In this document: positions 51,188-61,600 of the stretch, piece after piece
Layout: each line of letters begins with the position of its first letter
How positions within the stretch are numbered: position 1 is the stretch's first letter
Assembly: GCA_022616435.1 (NCBI GenBank)
Contig: JAKEET010000096.1
Coordinates: 1 to 64,000, forward strand
Length of the DNA: 64,000 nucleotides
Source: Gemmataceae bacterium
GTDB taxonomy: Bacteria > Planctomycetota > Planctomycetia > Gemmatales > Gemmataceae
Direction of reading: 5' to 3'
Notes under the pieces: model-generated
Told to the model about the DNA's origin: nothing
The model's database searches: none
Seen by the model: only the letters and a program-made list of their open reading frames with translations
Program-made: the position numbers and the translations under genes

Positions 51188-52813
51188 TTACTCGTGGATC
51201 GTTTCCCGCCTCGGCTCGGGCAACAATGCCGACAGCACCAGCCCGCCCAGGAAGACCAGGAACCCGATGCCGGCCGCCGTGTAGGCGACGCGCTCCGCGT
51301 CGTTGGCGCCGGGAATGAATGCCAAGCCGGAAGCGACGCTGGTGATGGCCGCGAATGACGTCCCCAGCATACGGCCGCCGATGTTGTGGGCCACGCTCTC
51401 GCCGGTGCCGCGCAGATGGACGGGGTACACGACCGGCAGATAGTTGCCCCAGAAGCTGAACTGCCCCACCGTCAACAGACCGGCCAGGAACATGCCCAGG
51501 TGCAGCAGGCTGATGGGATAGCCGGCCACCTCAAAGAGCACGCGGTTTTGCAGCGTGCACACGGCGAAGACCAGCGGCATCACGATCAGACCCGGGACCT
51601 GGAACACGCGGACCAAGCTGCGGCGGCTGACGATGCGGACCACGAGCAGGGCCAGCAAGAAACGCCCGACCAGGCCGCCCACCTCTTGCCACAGCGTGTA
51701 CTGCCCGGCGATGGCGCCGCGGACGCGCGACGCGATTTGCTGCTCGGCCGCCTTGCGCTCCTCGCCTTGTAGATGTCGGAGCTTGCCGTCTTCCTTTTCC
51801 TCTTCTTGCGCCAGTGCGGCGGCGATCTTCACCTTGGCTTCCGCCATGCCGGGGACGATTTGCGGCATCTGCTGGATGGCGCCGAAGGCGGCGCCGTACG
51901 CCAGACCGACCATCAGCGTCGCGACGATCGTGGTTTGGTTGAGTCCGCGGGAGAATAGCGCGGTGAAACTCGGGCGCTTCAAGGTCCCGGAGAGCTTCTT
52001 CTGAGCCCAGATCGGCGATTCCGGCAAGAACGGCCGAATGATGATCAGCGGCAGGGCCGGGATGATCCCGGACATGAGCGTGTACCGCCAGGGCGCGTTG
52101 GCGCCCTGGATATCGCCGAGAAACGACAGCGCCCCGGGAATCGCGATGGGGGGCAGGGCGTCGGCGAAGCGGTTGGCGGCCAGAAAGGCGATGCCCACCA
52201 GCAAGCCGCCGATGGACGAGAACGCCTGGGTATAGCCGAGCGCCCGTTCGCGCTGCGCGTGATTGGGGAACAATTCCGCCAGCCAGGCGACGGCCGCGAC
52301 GAACTCCACGCACACGCCGATGAACGTGGTCGAACGCAGGATCAACAGCATGTACATGTTGGTCGAGAAGCCGGCGAGGAACGCCGAAAAGGCGTAGAGC
52401 AGAATGCTCCAGGTGAGCACGCGGCGGCGGCCGAGCAGGTCGGTCAAGTAACCGCCGTACAACCCGAACAAGCCCCCCGCCATGGCCGGCACCCAGAACA
52501 TCATGGCCCGCCAATTGTTGAACTCGGCGCTTCCAGGCGGGGCATGGGGCAGCAGCTCCCGCAGCGCCGGCGGCATGACCAGCGGCAGCATCAGCAGCTC
52601 GTAAATGTCGAACGCGAAGCCGATCGAGGCGATGATCAGGATCAGCCAGATCGTGAACGTGAGCTTCTGCGGCGGGGGGCCGGAGTCGGCGCCGCCGAGG
52701 GCAATCGGTGGATAGCGCGGCGGCGACCCCTCCTGAAACCCAGAGTCGGAAGCGCGTCGGCCGGGAGGCTCGCCCTCTTGGAACGCATTAGGATCAGGTT
52801 GCGACGGCCCCAT
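51188..52813 (-). CDS. MFS transporter of the sugar/aromatic-acid carrier type
   Basis: 541 residues, twelve predicted membrane segments. GYLTDLLGRRRVLTWS is the loop 2-3 signature of the major facilitator superfamily; TTFIGVCVEFVAAVAWLAELF and ALGYTQAFSSIGG follow. A long hydrophilic cytoplasmic loop (about 325-360, AALAQEEEKEDGKLRHL) separates the two halves. A Pro/Gly-rich N-terminal tail of about 48 residues is unusual. Substrate unknown; gene order beside a chorismate-lyase-like gene makes an aromatic acid possible. It has its own promoter at 52888. Confidence 0.88.
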   Translation of the reverse strand: MGPSQPDPNAFQEGEPPGRRASDSGFQEGSPPRYPPIALGGADSGPPPQKLTFTIWLILIIASIGFAFDIYELLMLPLVMPPALRELLPHAPPGSAEFNNWRAMMFWVPAMAGGLFGLYGGYLTDLLGRRRVLTWSILLYAFSAFLAGFSTNMYMLLILRSTTFIGVCVEFVAAVAWLAELFPNHAQRERALGYTQAFSSIGGLLVGIAFLAANRFADALPPIAIPGALSFLGDIQGANAPWRYTLMSGIIPALPLIIIRPFLPESPIWAQKKLSGTLKRPSFTALFSRGLNQTTIVATLMVGLAYGAAFGAIQQMPQIVPGMAEAKVKIAAALAQEEEKEDGKLRHLQGEERKAAEQQIASRVRGAIAGQYTLWQEVGGLVGRFLLALLVVRIVSRRSLVRVFQVPGLIVMPLVFAVCTLQNRVLFEVAGYPISLLHLGMFLAGLLTVGQFSFWGNYLPVVYPVHLRGTGESVAHNIGGRMLGTSFAAITSVASGLAFIPGANDAERVAYTAAGIGFLVFLGGLVLSALLPEPRRETIHE

Positions 52814-52887
52814 GGCGGACGGTCTCCAGCCGGGAAGGTGCGAACGCGCGACGTGACGTTCGTCGAAGGTAGGATTGCCAAGCGGCT

Positions 52888-52915
52888 ATTGTAGCTACGG
52901 GGCGACAATCTCCAA
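52888..52915 (-). promoter_or_regulatory. putative promoter of the MFS gene
   Basis: On the minus strand TTGGAG (52910-52915), 16 bases, TACAAT (52888-52893), overlapping the stop of the upstream gene. Confidence 0.5.
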
Positions 52916-53428
52916 CAACTCCACCGCCGGCTGATCGTCGCAGTGAATCAACGCCAGCCGGCCATACACGGGCTGATGCGCCTTGATGTCGAACCATGTC
53001 ATCATGGCGGGGCCGGGGAGGATGCGCAGGAACGCGGTCGGCTCGATGCGGCGCAGCACGTTGTGATCGATCAGAATGCGGCCCAGCGGCGTCTGGGCGG
53101 CGACGATCTCCTCGCGCACCGCGACGGAGCAGTATTGAAAGTGGATGCGCACCAGCCCGAACTGCACGATCCGTCCGGTGCTCTGCAGCGCCAGCAGGAT
53201 CTTGCGCGCATAGGTGTCGCCCTCGTGAACGCGTTCCAGCACGCGCACATCCACCAGGCTGCCGTGATGCTCCTCGACCGTCACGGTCATGTGGTGTTCG
53301 TGGACCAGCAGCTTGTGATACGGCTGCGGAACTTGATCCGCGGCAATGATCTCGTAAGCGCGCAGCCAGTCGGTCGGCGGAAACAGCGGAAAGAAGTCGG
53401 ACAACCGGGGGTCGGCGGATTCGTTCAT
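52895..53428 (-). CDS. chorismate-lyase-like (UbiC/DUF98 fold) protein
   Basis: 177 residues. HHMTVTVEEHHGSLVDVRVL, GDTYARKILLALQSTGRIVQ and PLGRILIDHNVLRRIEPTAF fit the DUF98/UbiC chorismate pyruvate-lyase fold, and a Glu occurs near the C-terminus (VELLEIV). UbiC makes 4-hydroxybenzoate from chorismate. The ATG overlaps the stop of the prenyl-synthase fusion by 4 bases (ATGA), so it is the second gene of that operon. Whether it acts on chorismate is not shown. Confidence 0.65.
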   Translation of the reverse strand: MNESADPRLSDFFPLFPPTDWLRAYEIIAADQVPQPYHKLLVHEHHMTVTVEEHHGSLVDVRVLERVHEGDTYARKILLALQSTGRIVQFGLVRIHFQYCSVAVREEIVAAQTPLGRILIDHNVLRRIEPTAFLRILPGPAMMTWFDIKAHQPVYGRLALIHCDDQPAVELLEIVAP

Positions 53429-55242
53429 GAAACCAGATTCAGCGACACGAGCGGCACGGTGGCGGGTTCTTCGGCGGGCTGGCGTTCGAGCACCGTATCG
53501 ACCAGGTAATACAGCAGCTCGCGCAGCTCGTTCGGCTCGACCTCATCGGAGATCGCCTCGGAGCGCGCGCGGTACTTTTCCACGAGCTTGTCGGCCTTCT
53601 CGAACACGTCGGCTTGCTCGAACAAGCGCCGCACCCTGGCCACGGTCTCGCCGTCCACGGCCGGCGGGTCTTGCGTCCGCTGCGTGTCGTCGCGGTGCAG
53701 CAGTTGGAGCAGCTCATCCTTGGCGGGACCGGTCAGCCCTTCCAGCGCCAGGGCCAGGAGCAGCGTCGGCCGGCCGGCGAGCACGTCCTGGCCGGCGATC
53801 AATTTGTTGTCGCTGTCGCCGTCCCAGTCCTTGAGGTCGTTGAGGATCTGAAACGCCACCCCCAGGTGCCGGCTGAAATCGACGATCATCTTGTCGTACT
53901 TGTCGGTCGGTCCGGCCAGGCGCAGCCCGGTGTACAGGGCGGCTTCGAACGCCGGCGCGGTCTTGAGCGCGTAGATCTTCAAGGCGTCGAGCGCCGTCAG
54001 CGATTTGTCCTTGGCGTCGCGCCACAACAGCTCGGCCCCCTGCCCTTCCGACAGTTTCAGGTGCGCGTCCGCCAGCCGGTCGACGATGTCCGCCGCCGTG
54101 TCCGCGCCCAGCTCCTTGCGCTCCCGGCTCACCAGCCGATAGCCCAGGCCGATGAGGTAATCGCCGACGTTGATCGCCGTGCCGACCCCGTACTGGCGAT
54201 GCAGCGTCGCCCGGCCGTAGCGGAAGGTGTCGTCGTCTTCGATGTCGTCGTGGACCAGCGACGCCTTGTGAAATGTCTCGATGGCGAGCGCGGCCCGCTG
54301 GACGCAGTCCGGGAACTTGACGTTGTCCGCCGACAGCATGGCCGCGGCGCCCTTGAGCGCGTCGTACGCCGCCAAGGTGATGAACGGCCGCGAGCGCTTG
54401 CCCCCCTGCCCGAGCCAGTCGTAGGCGATGCTCTCGTGTTGGAGCAGTGGATCGTCCGCGTTGGCTTGCGGTTTCGCGTTGGCGCCGACCTTGCGGGCCC
54501 GCGGCGCCAGCCGCGACAATTCCGGCTCTTCGCAGATCTGATGCGCCGCCCGCATCAGGTGCACGTAGGTCCGCGTCGTCACCGGCGGCGGCGCGGTCTT
54601 CAGGTCGATCATCTCCGCGACCCAGTCCTCGTCCACCGATGTATTGCGGCAATTGCTCGACAAGAGCGGCACCGCCACCGACGGCACTCCCGTCAGCAAT
54701 ACCTTGTCGAGCGCCTTTTCGAGCACGTTCAAACAGGCCACGCCGACGATCGCGTCCACGTGGCCGCTGACGATGATCTTGAGGACGATGGGCGTCCCTT
54801 CCGAGACCAGCACCTTGTAACCCAGGTCCTCCGCCTTGGTCTTGAAGTCCGCGACCGAACAGGCCCCGCACTTGCGGCAATCGAGGCCGAACTCGTCGTA
54901 ATCGGCCGGGCAGCCCTCCGCGTGTTTCAAGCAATGCGGCAACAAGAAGAGCCGGCGCTTGAAGTCGATAGCGCTGACCTGATCGCGCCAGAACTCGTTG
55001 CTGATCAGCACCATCGTGAAGCCGAGAAACTGCTCGCCCAGGCCCATCGATTTCAAAACGCCCTCGGCCATCGCTTGCAGGATCGGCTTGGTGAGCGGCT
55101 TGGAACGATCGAGGGTCTTGCCGAACGCGGCAACGGCGGCGCGAACCTGGTCGCGCTGGGCACGCGTTTCGGGAACGGCCTTGAGATGCGCGGTGCTCGG
55201 CTTGGCTTTCTTGGCGACGGCGGGTTCGGCGACGGTCGTCAT
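53425..55242 (-). CDS. DUF116 domain fused to polyprenyl diphosphate synthase
   Basis: 605 residues from MTTVAEPAVA. Residues about 60-220 are DUF116: LFLLPHCLKHAEGCPADYDE with Cys104, Cys111, then Cys122, Cys125 and Cys128, plus Cys170 and Cys198 (cysteine-rich metal or redox domain). Residues about 285-605 are a trans-prenyl synthase: GGKRSRPF, first Asp-rich motif His331-Asp332-Asp333-x2-Asp336, and a second motif Asn468-Asp-Leu-Lys-Asp472, where the first Asp is Asn. It should condense IPP onto allylic diphosphates for quinone or lipid chains. Followed by the chorismate-lyase-like gene with ATGA overlap. Confidence 0.9.
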   Translation of the reverse strand: MTTVAEPAVAKKAKPSTAHLKAVPETRAQRDQVRAAVAAFGKTLDRSKPLTKPILQAMAEGVLKSMGLGEQFLGFTMVLISNEFWRDQVSAIDFKRRLFLLPHCLKHAEGCPADYDEFGLDCRKCGACSVADFKTKAEDLGYKVLVSEGTPIVLKIIVSGHVDAIVGVACLNVLEKALDKVLLTGVPSVAVPLLSSNCRNTSVDEDWVAEMIDLKTAPPPVTTRTYVHLMRAAHQICEEPELSRLAPRARKVGANAKPQANADDPLLQHESIAYDWLGQGGKRSRPFITLAAYDALKGAAAMLSADNVKFPDCVQRAALAIETFHKASLVHDDIEDDDTFRYGRATLHRQYGVGTAINVGDYLIGLGYRLVSRERKELGADTAADIVDRLADAHLKLSEGQGAELLWRDAKDKSLTALDALKIYALKTAPAFEAALYTGLRLAGPTDKYDKMIVDFSRHLGVAFQILNDLKDWDGDSDNKLIAGQDVLAGRPTLLLALALEGLTGPAKDELLQLLHRDDTQRTQDPPAVDGETVARVRRLFEQADVFEKADKLVEKYRARSEAISDEVEPNELRELLYYLVDTVLERQPAEEPATVPLVSLNLVS

Positions 55243-55256
55243 CAGGTGCAATCCTT

Positions 55257-55321
55257 CACGGTGTACAGGCACGGTGTACAGGCACAGTGAACAGGCACGG
55301 TGGGCGGGCACGGCGGCCAGG
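55257..55321. repeat. five 13-base tandem repeats upstream of the fusion gene
   Basis: Units CACGGTGTACAGG (55257, 55270), CACAGTGAACAGG (55283), CACGGTGGGCGGG (55296), CACGGCGGCCAGG (55309). They start 15 bases upstream of the ATG at 55242 on the minus strand, in the likely leader or promoter. Confidence 0.85.
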
Positions 55322-55510
55322 ACGCGATTTGCCGCACCGGAGACGAGAGCGCGGCCACGGAGAGATTATCGGGGTCGGGGACGCGAATTGCCAGGGGGAT
55401 GGCAAATTTCGTTTCCGCCCCTTATGAAATCGACGCCCCGGCGCGGCGGCTTATTCAGCCGTTTCGAACGGCGTCCGCCGCCGTGTGGCCGCATCTGATG
55501 AGGTCGGCAA

Positions 55511-55538
55511 TTGACTCCCGCGTCCTGCAACCTAGAAT
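55511..55538 (+). promoter_or_regulatory. strong sigma70-type promoter of the giant surface protein
   Basis: TTGACT, 16 bases, TAGAAT; leader of about 125 bases to the ATG at 55672. Confidence 0.65.
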
Positions 55539-55671
55539 CTTCGGGAGCGGTGCCCTGTCTCAAACGGAACAGTCTTCGCTTCCGAGGATCGCGCAAAGAG
55601 TACGCGCCACAACTCGACCTCGATGCCATTGAGCGACGGGAATGTTCCATACCCAGTCACAGGGGTCGTCA

Positions 55672-58600
55672 ATGCGAAGGATCGAGACGCCGCGCCGACC
55701 ACATCCAAGCAAGTCGCGCCGCACCATCGTCCGCCTAGCAATGGAAGCCCTCGAGGATCGGACGTTGCCGAGCCTCGTAGCGGCATTCGGCTTCAACGAA
55801 GGCGCCGGCGCCGCGGTCGCGGACACATCAGGGGCCGGCAACCATGGAACCACAACGGCCGCCACCTGGTCCGCCGCCGGCAAGTACGGCCAGGCGCTGT
55901 CGTTCAACGGCGCCAACAGCTGGGTAACCATCGCCGACGCTCCGTCGCTGGATCTGACCACGGGCATGACGCTCGAAGCGTGGGTGCAGCCGACCACGAT
56001 CAACAGCTGGGAAACGGTGATCCTCAAGGAGACGACCGGCGAGCTTGCTTATGCACTCTACGCCGACAACGACGCGGCGCGGCCCGGCGCCTGGATCCGT
56101 CAGGGCAACACATCATACTCCACCATCGGCACAAGCCAGATTCCGATCAACGCCTGGACGCACCTGGCGGCGACCTACGACGGCGCCGTGCTGCGGCTGT
56201 ATGTGAATGGAGCGCAGGTCAGTTCCTTGACCCGATCCGGATCGATCAACGTGACGACCGGCGCGCTCCGCATCGGCGGCAACAGCGTCTGGAGCGAGTG
56301 GTTCAACGGCCTGATCGACGAGGTTCGCATCTACAACCATGCGCTGACGCAGTCCGAAATCCAGACCGACATGAACACCCCGATCGCCGACACCACGCCG
56401 CCGACGATCGTATCCACCGCGCCCGCGGCGGGCGCCAGCGGCGTTGCCTCGTCCGCCAACATTACGGTCACGTTCAGCGAAGCGATGGACCCGGCCACGA
56501 TCAGCGCCGCTACGCTCGAGCTGCGCGACGCCGGCGGATCCATCGTCAACGGCGCGGTCTCTTACAGTGCAGCCACGTTGACCGCCACATTCGATCCGGA
56601 CGGCAACCTGACGCCGGGCGCTGAGTACACCGCACTCGTTCGCGGCGGCGCGGCCGACCCGCGCGTCAAGGACGTGGCCGGCAACGGGCTGGCCGCGGAT
56701 GCGTCGTGGTCGTTCACGGTGGCGCCCTTGTCGGTGTCGATTGGCGATGCGACGGTAACCGAAGGGAACAACGGAACGATCGACGCAACGTTCAACGTCA
56801 CCCTGTCCGCCGCCAGCAGCCAAGCCGTGTCCGTCACCTACAGCACCGCGGACGGCACGGCCGCCGCCGGCAGCGATTACACGGGCGTGCCGGCCACGGT
56901 CCTGACGTTCGACCCCGGTGAAACCAGCAAGCCCATCACGGTGACGGTGCTCGGCGACACCGCCGGCGAGCCGAACGAGACATTCTTCGTCAACCTGAGC
57001 AGTCCAACCAATGCCGTGCTGGGCGATGCCCAGGGGACCGGCCTGATCAACGACGACGACGCCACGGTCATCGGCGCCGACGGCTTCGGCTACGTTGCCA
57101 TGACTCGCCCGTTCGAGGCCATAGATCTCGTTCCGGGCGCTCTGGGCGTCTTCACAATTCGCTCGACCGGCAACAACGCGACCACCCAGGTGACGTTGAG
57201 CAACGGCGCCAGCTTCAATTTCTACGGAACGAGCTTCTCGACGTTCTGGGTGAGCACGAACGGATTGATCACTTTCAACAGCGGATATTCGAGCGCGACC
57301 AACACCGATTTGACGTCGGGCCCCAGCCAGCGCTCGATCGCACCCATGTGGGACGATTGGATCAACGTCAGCGGCCAGACCATGATTCTCGGCAAATACG
57401 AGGACACCGACGGCGACCTCGCGAACGACCGGCTCATCATCGAATGGAACAACGTCCAGGGGGCGACAACGTCGCCGTCACCGGTGACTTTTCAAGCGAT
57501 CCTGCAATTGAATACGGGGACCACGCTCGGCGACATCATCTTCAACTACCCGGACCTCGACAGCGGCAATTTCCGGTCCGACGGCGGCAGCGCCACGGTC
57601 GGGATCAAAGACATCGGCACACAGGGGGCGCGCCGACTGCTCGTGTCGCTGAACAATTCGAGCAGCCCCTACGTGGGCAGCGGCAGGGCGATCCGGCTCG
57701 CGCGCGATCCGTTCGCGCCCACCGTGTCCATCACCGATCCCGCGGACGGCGCCATCGTCAGCGGCGCGATATCGCTCGCCGCCGCGGCTTCGGACAACAT
57801 TGGCGTCGTCGGCGTGCAATTTCTGCTGGACGGGGTCAATCTGGGAGCGGAAGACACCACGGCGCCCTACACGATTTCCTGGGACACCACCGCGGCGTCC
57901 AACGGCTTCCACACCCTGACGGCCCGCGCCCGCGACGCCGCCGGCAACACCGCATCGACCGCCGTCACGGTGACTGTCAACAACGTGCCCGACACGACCG
58001 ATCCCACCGTTTCGATCACCGCCCCGGCCGACGGCGCCGTCGTGACCGGCACGATTTCGGTGTCGGCCGACGCGGCCGACGATGTCGGCGTGACGGGCGT
58101 GCAGTTCTTGCTCGACGGCGCGAATCTGGGCGTGGAGGACACATCGGCGCCGTACTCCATCAACTGGAACACCACGACGGCGGCCGAAGGAACGCACGAG
58201 CTGACCGCGCGGGCCCGCGATGCCGCCGGCAATGTGACCACGTCGGCGATCGTTAGCGTGACCGTGTCGAATCCGGACACGACGCCGCCGGCGGTTTCGA
58301 TGTCCGCGCCCGCCAACGGCGCGGCGGTATCCGGCAACGTCGCGGTGTCGGCGAATGCGAGCGACGACATCGGCGTGGTGGGCGTGCAGTTCCTGTTGGA
58401 CGGCAACAGCCTGGGCGCGGAGGACACTTCGGCGCCCTACTCGATCTCGTGGGCTACCACGAACACGACCAACGGCAGCCACACGCTGTCGGCGCGGGCG
58501 CGCGACGCGGCGGGAAACGTCACGACCTCTTCGACGATCACCGTGTCGGTGTCGAACGCGAGCGGCGTGCCGCTCACCATCAACGGCAACATTCAGTTTC

Positions 58601-61600
58601 AAACGATGGACGGCTTTGGCGTGAATGCCAACGTCAACAGCTGGGACAACGGCGCCCTGGCGCCTGCGCTTGACATGCTCACCGATGAGCTCGGCGCTTC
58701 GCTGTTCCGTGTTTACATCGACAACACGGACTGGGAAGCCACCAACGACGACAGCGATCCCTTCACCTTCAATTGGGCGTACTTCAACAGCGTCTACACA
58801 TCGCCACGACTGGAGGAGCTGTGGAGCACGATGGCCTATTTGAATCAAAAGGGCGTCACGAGCGGCCTGATCCTGAACTTCATGGGTCCTGCGCCGGCGT
58901 GGATGGGCGGCTCGGACTTGCCGGCGAACATGGAAGACGAATGGGTGGAGACGATCGCGTCCCTCGTCTACTATGCGAGAAATACGCGCAACCTCAGCTT
59001 CACGCGGCTGGCCCCGTTCAATGAACCGGATTGGAACGGTCTGGAAGGAATGCGGGCCGACGAGTTCCAGCTGACGCGGCTGCTGCACAAGCTCTCGGAC
59101 CGGCTCGATGCCATCGGACTCGGTGATATCCGGTTCGTGGGCCCCGAAACCGCCCAGGCCGACTCCGCCGTCACGGGCTACATTCCCGAGATGCTCTCCG
59201 ATCCGGTGGTCATGGCCAAAGTGGATGACTTCGCGTTCCACAACTACGCCGGCTACACCGCGAACGCGAACGCGCTGATCAACAATTCGGCTTATCCCGA
59301 TCGGGATTTCTGGGTGACCGAATCGTCGTTCGGCAACGCGCAAGATTTCGCGCCGGCCGACCACCTGTTCACGATCGTGACTCAAGGCGCCACGTCGACG
59401 ATGGTCTTCAAGGCGTACGACGGCCAAGACAACCATCATCCGCCCGGCGAAGATTTCCCGCTGGGCATGCTCGCCTACGATTCGGCCACGCAAACGTACG
59501 CGCCGCGCAAGGCGTTCTACCAGATGATGCAGGTCTACAAGTTCGTGCGCCCCGGCGCCCTGCGAATCTCGGCGGCGGAATCCAACGGCAACCTGACGGT
59601 CCACGCCTTCCGCGATCCCGCCAGCGGACGGGTGACGATCGTCGGCCGCAATTCGGGCGGCGGCAACATGACCATCGCCGGCTCGTTACAGAACCTGCCG
59701 GGCTTGTCGTCCTTCGAGTTGTACCAGACAAACTTGACCTCGACCAGCTTCCAGCGCGGTCCGGATGTGACGGTCACCAACGGCTCGTTCGCGGTGACCG
59801 TGATGGGCGGCAGCATCTTCACCCTGGTCACCCCGGCCGATCCGGATACGACCGCGCCGGCGGTCTCAATAACGGCGCCGGCAGACGGCGCCACGGTCGC
59901 CGGCACCATCGTCGTCTCGGCCGCGGCATCGGACGACGTCGGCGTCGCCGGCGTGCAGTTCTTGCTCGACGGCGTCGATCTCGGGGCCGAGGACACCAGT
60001 AGTCCGTTTTCAGTTTCGTGGTCGACAACCACCCTCGCCAACGGCTCGCACACGTTAACGGCGCGAGCGCGCGATGCCGCCGGAAACTGGACCCTCTCCC
60101 CCGCAGTCACCGTTACCGTCGATAACGACGTCATTGCTCCGACGGTGGTCGTGACCGCACCGGCCGACGGCGCGAACCTCTCCGGCGCTGTGAATGTGTC
60201 CGCCGACGCCGGCGACAACGTCGGCGTTGCCGGGGTGGAGTTCCTGCTCGACGATGTGCCGCTCGGCGCCGAAGACACCGCCGCGCCGTACGCATTGTCG
60301 TGGGACACCGCCACGGCGAGCAACGGCAGCCATGTGGTCAAGGCGCGGGCCCGCGACGCCGCCGGCAACATCACGGTTTCGGCCGGCGTCTCGGTCACGG
60401 TATTCAACACGGACACGACGCCGCCGGCGGTCTCCTTGACGGCGCCTGGCGACGGCGCGACCGTGACGGGAAACGTCGTGGTTTCGGCTGATGCCAGCGA
60501 CAACGTCGGCATTACCGGCGTCCAATTCCTCCTCGACGACGCCCCCCTGAGGGCCGAAGACGTGTCCGCTCCGTTTGTGGTGACGTGGGATACGGCGACT
60601 TCGACGAACGGAACGCACACCCTCAAAGCGGTTGCCCGAGATGCGGCCGGAAACATTGCCACCTCAGCAACCGTGACAGTCACGGTCGTCATCGACACGG
60701 CCGCGCCTGCCGTCAGTATCACCAATCCCGCCGACGGCGCCACCGTATCGGGCACGGTCGCGATTGCCGCCGATGCCAGCGATGACATCGGCGTGGTCGG
60801 AGTTCAGTTCTTGCTCAACGGCGCTTCGCTGGGCGCCGAGGACACCGCGGCATCCTATTCGATCAACTGGAACAGCACAGCCGTGGCCAACGGCTTGTAC
60901 ACCCTGGCGGCCCGAGCGCGCGACGCCGCCGGAAAGCAAACCACGTCCGCCCCGGTGACGGTCACCGTGAACAACGCCGCCCCGACGGGCCTTGTTCTCG
61001 CGCTTGGTTTCAATGAAGGAGCCGGCACGGCGGTCCAGGACGCTTCTGGCAATGGCAACCATGGCGCCATCGCGGGCGCAGCCTGGGCGGCGGGCGGCAA
61101 ATTCGGCGCCGCCCTCTCCTTCGACGGGGTCAACGACTTGGTGACGATCGCCGACGCCGCGTCACTCGATCTCACGACCGGAATGACCCTGGAGGCCTGG
61201 ATCAACCCGAACACGATCAACGGCTGGGAGACGGTGATCCTCAAGGAAACCAACGGTGAACTCGCCTACGCCCTCTACGCCGACAACAACGGCAATGACA
61301 CGGGCGGGCCGCGGCGGCCGGGATCGTGGATTCGTCAGGGAGGCGCGTCGTATTACACCCTCGGCACGACGCAGATCACGATCAACCAGTGGACCCACCT
61401 GGCCGCTACCTACGACGGCGCCGTGCTCCGGCTCTATGTCAACGGCGTCCAGGCTGGCTCATTGAGCCGGACCGGATCGATCAACACCACGTCCAACCCG
61501 CTGCGCATCGGCGGCAACAACGTGTGGAGCGAATGGTTCAACGGCCTCATCGATGAAGTGCGAATCTACAATCGCGCCCTGACCCAGGCGGAAATCCAGA

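Noticed and set aside
57478-59604. A 708-residue antisense ORF inside the giant surface protein
   Set aside because: Arg/Val/Gly-rich shadow frame; the sense strand carries the GH30 and Ig motifs.
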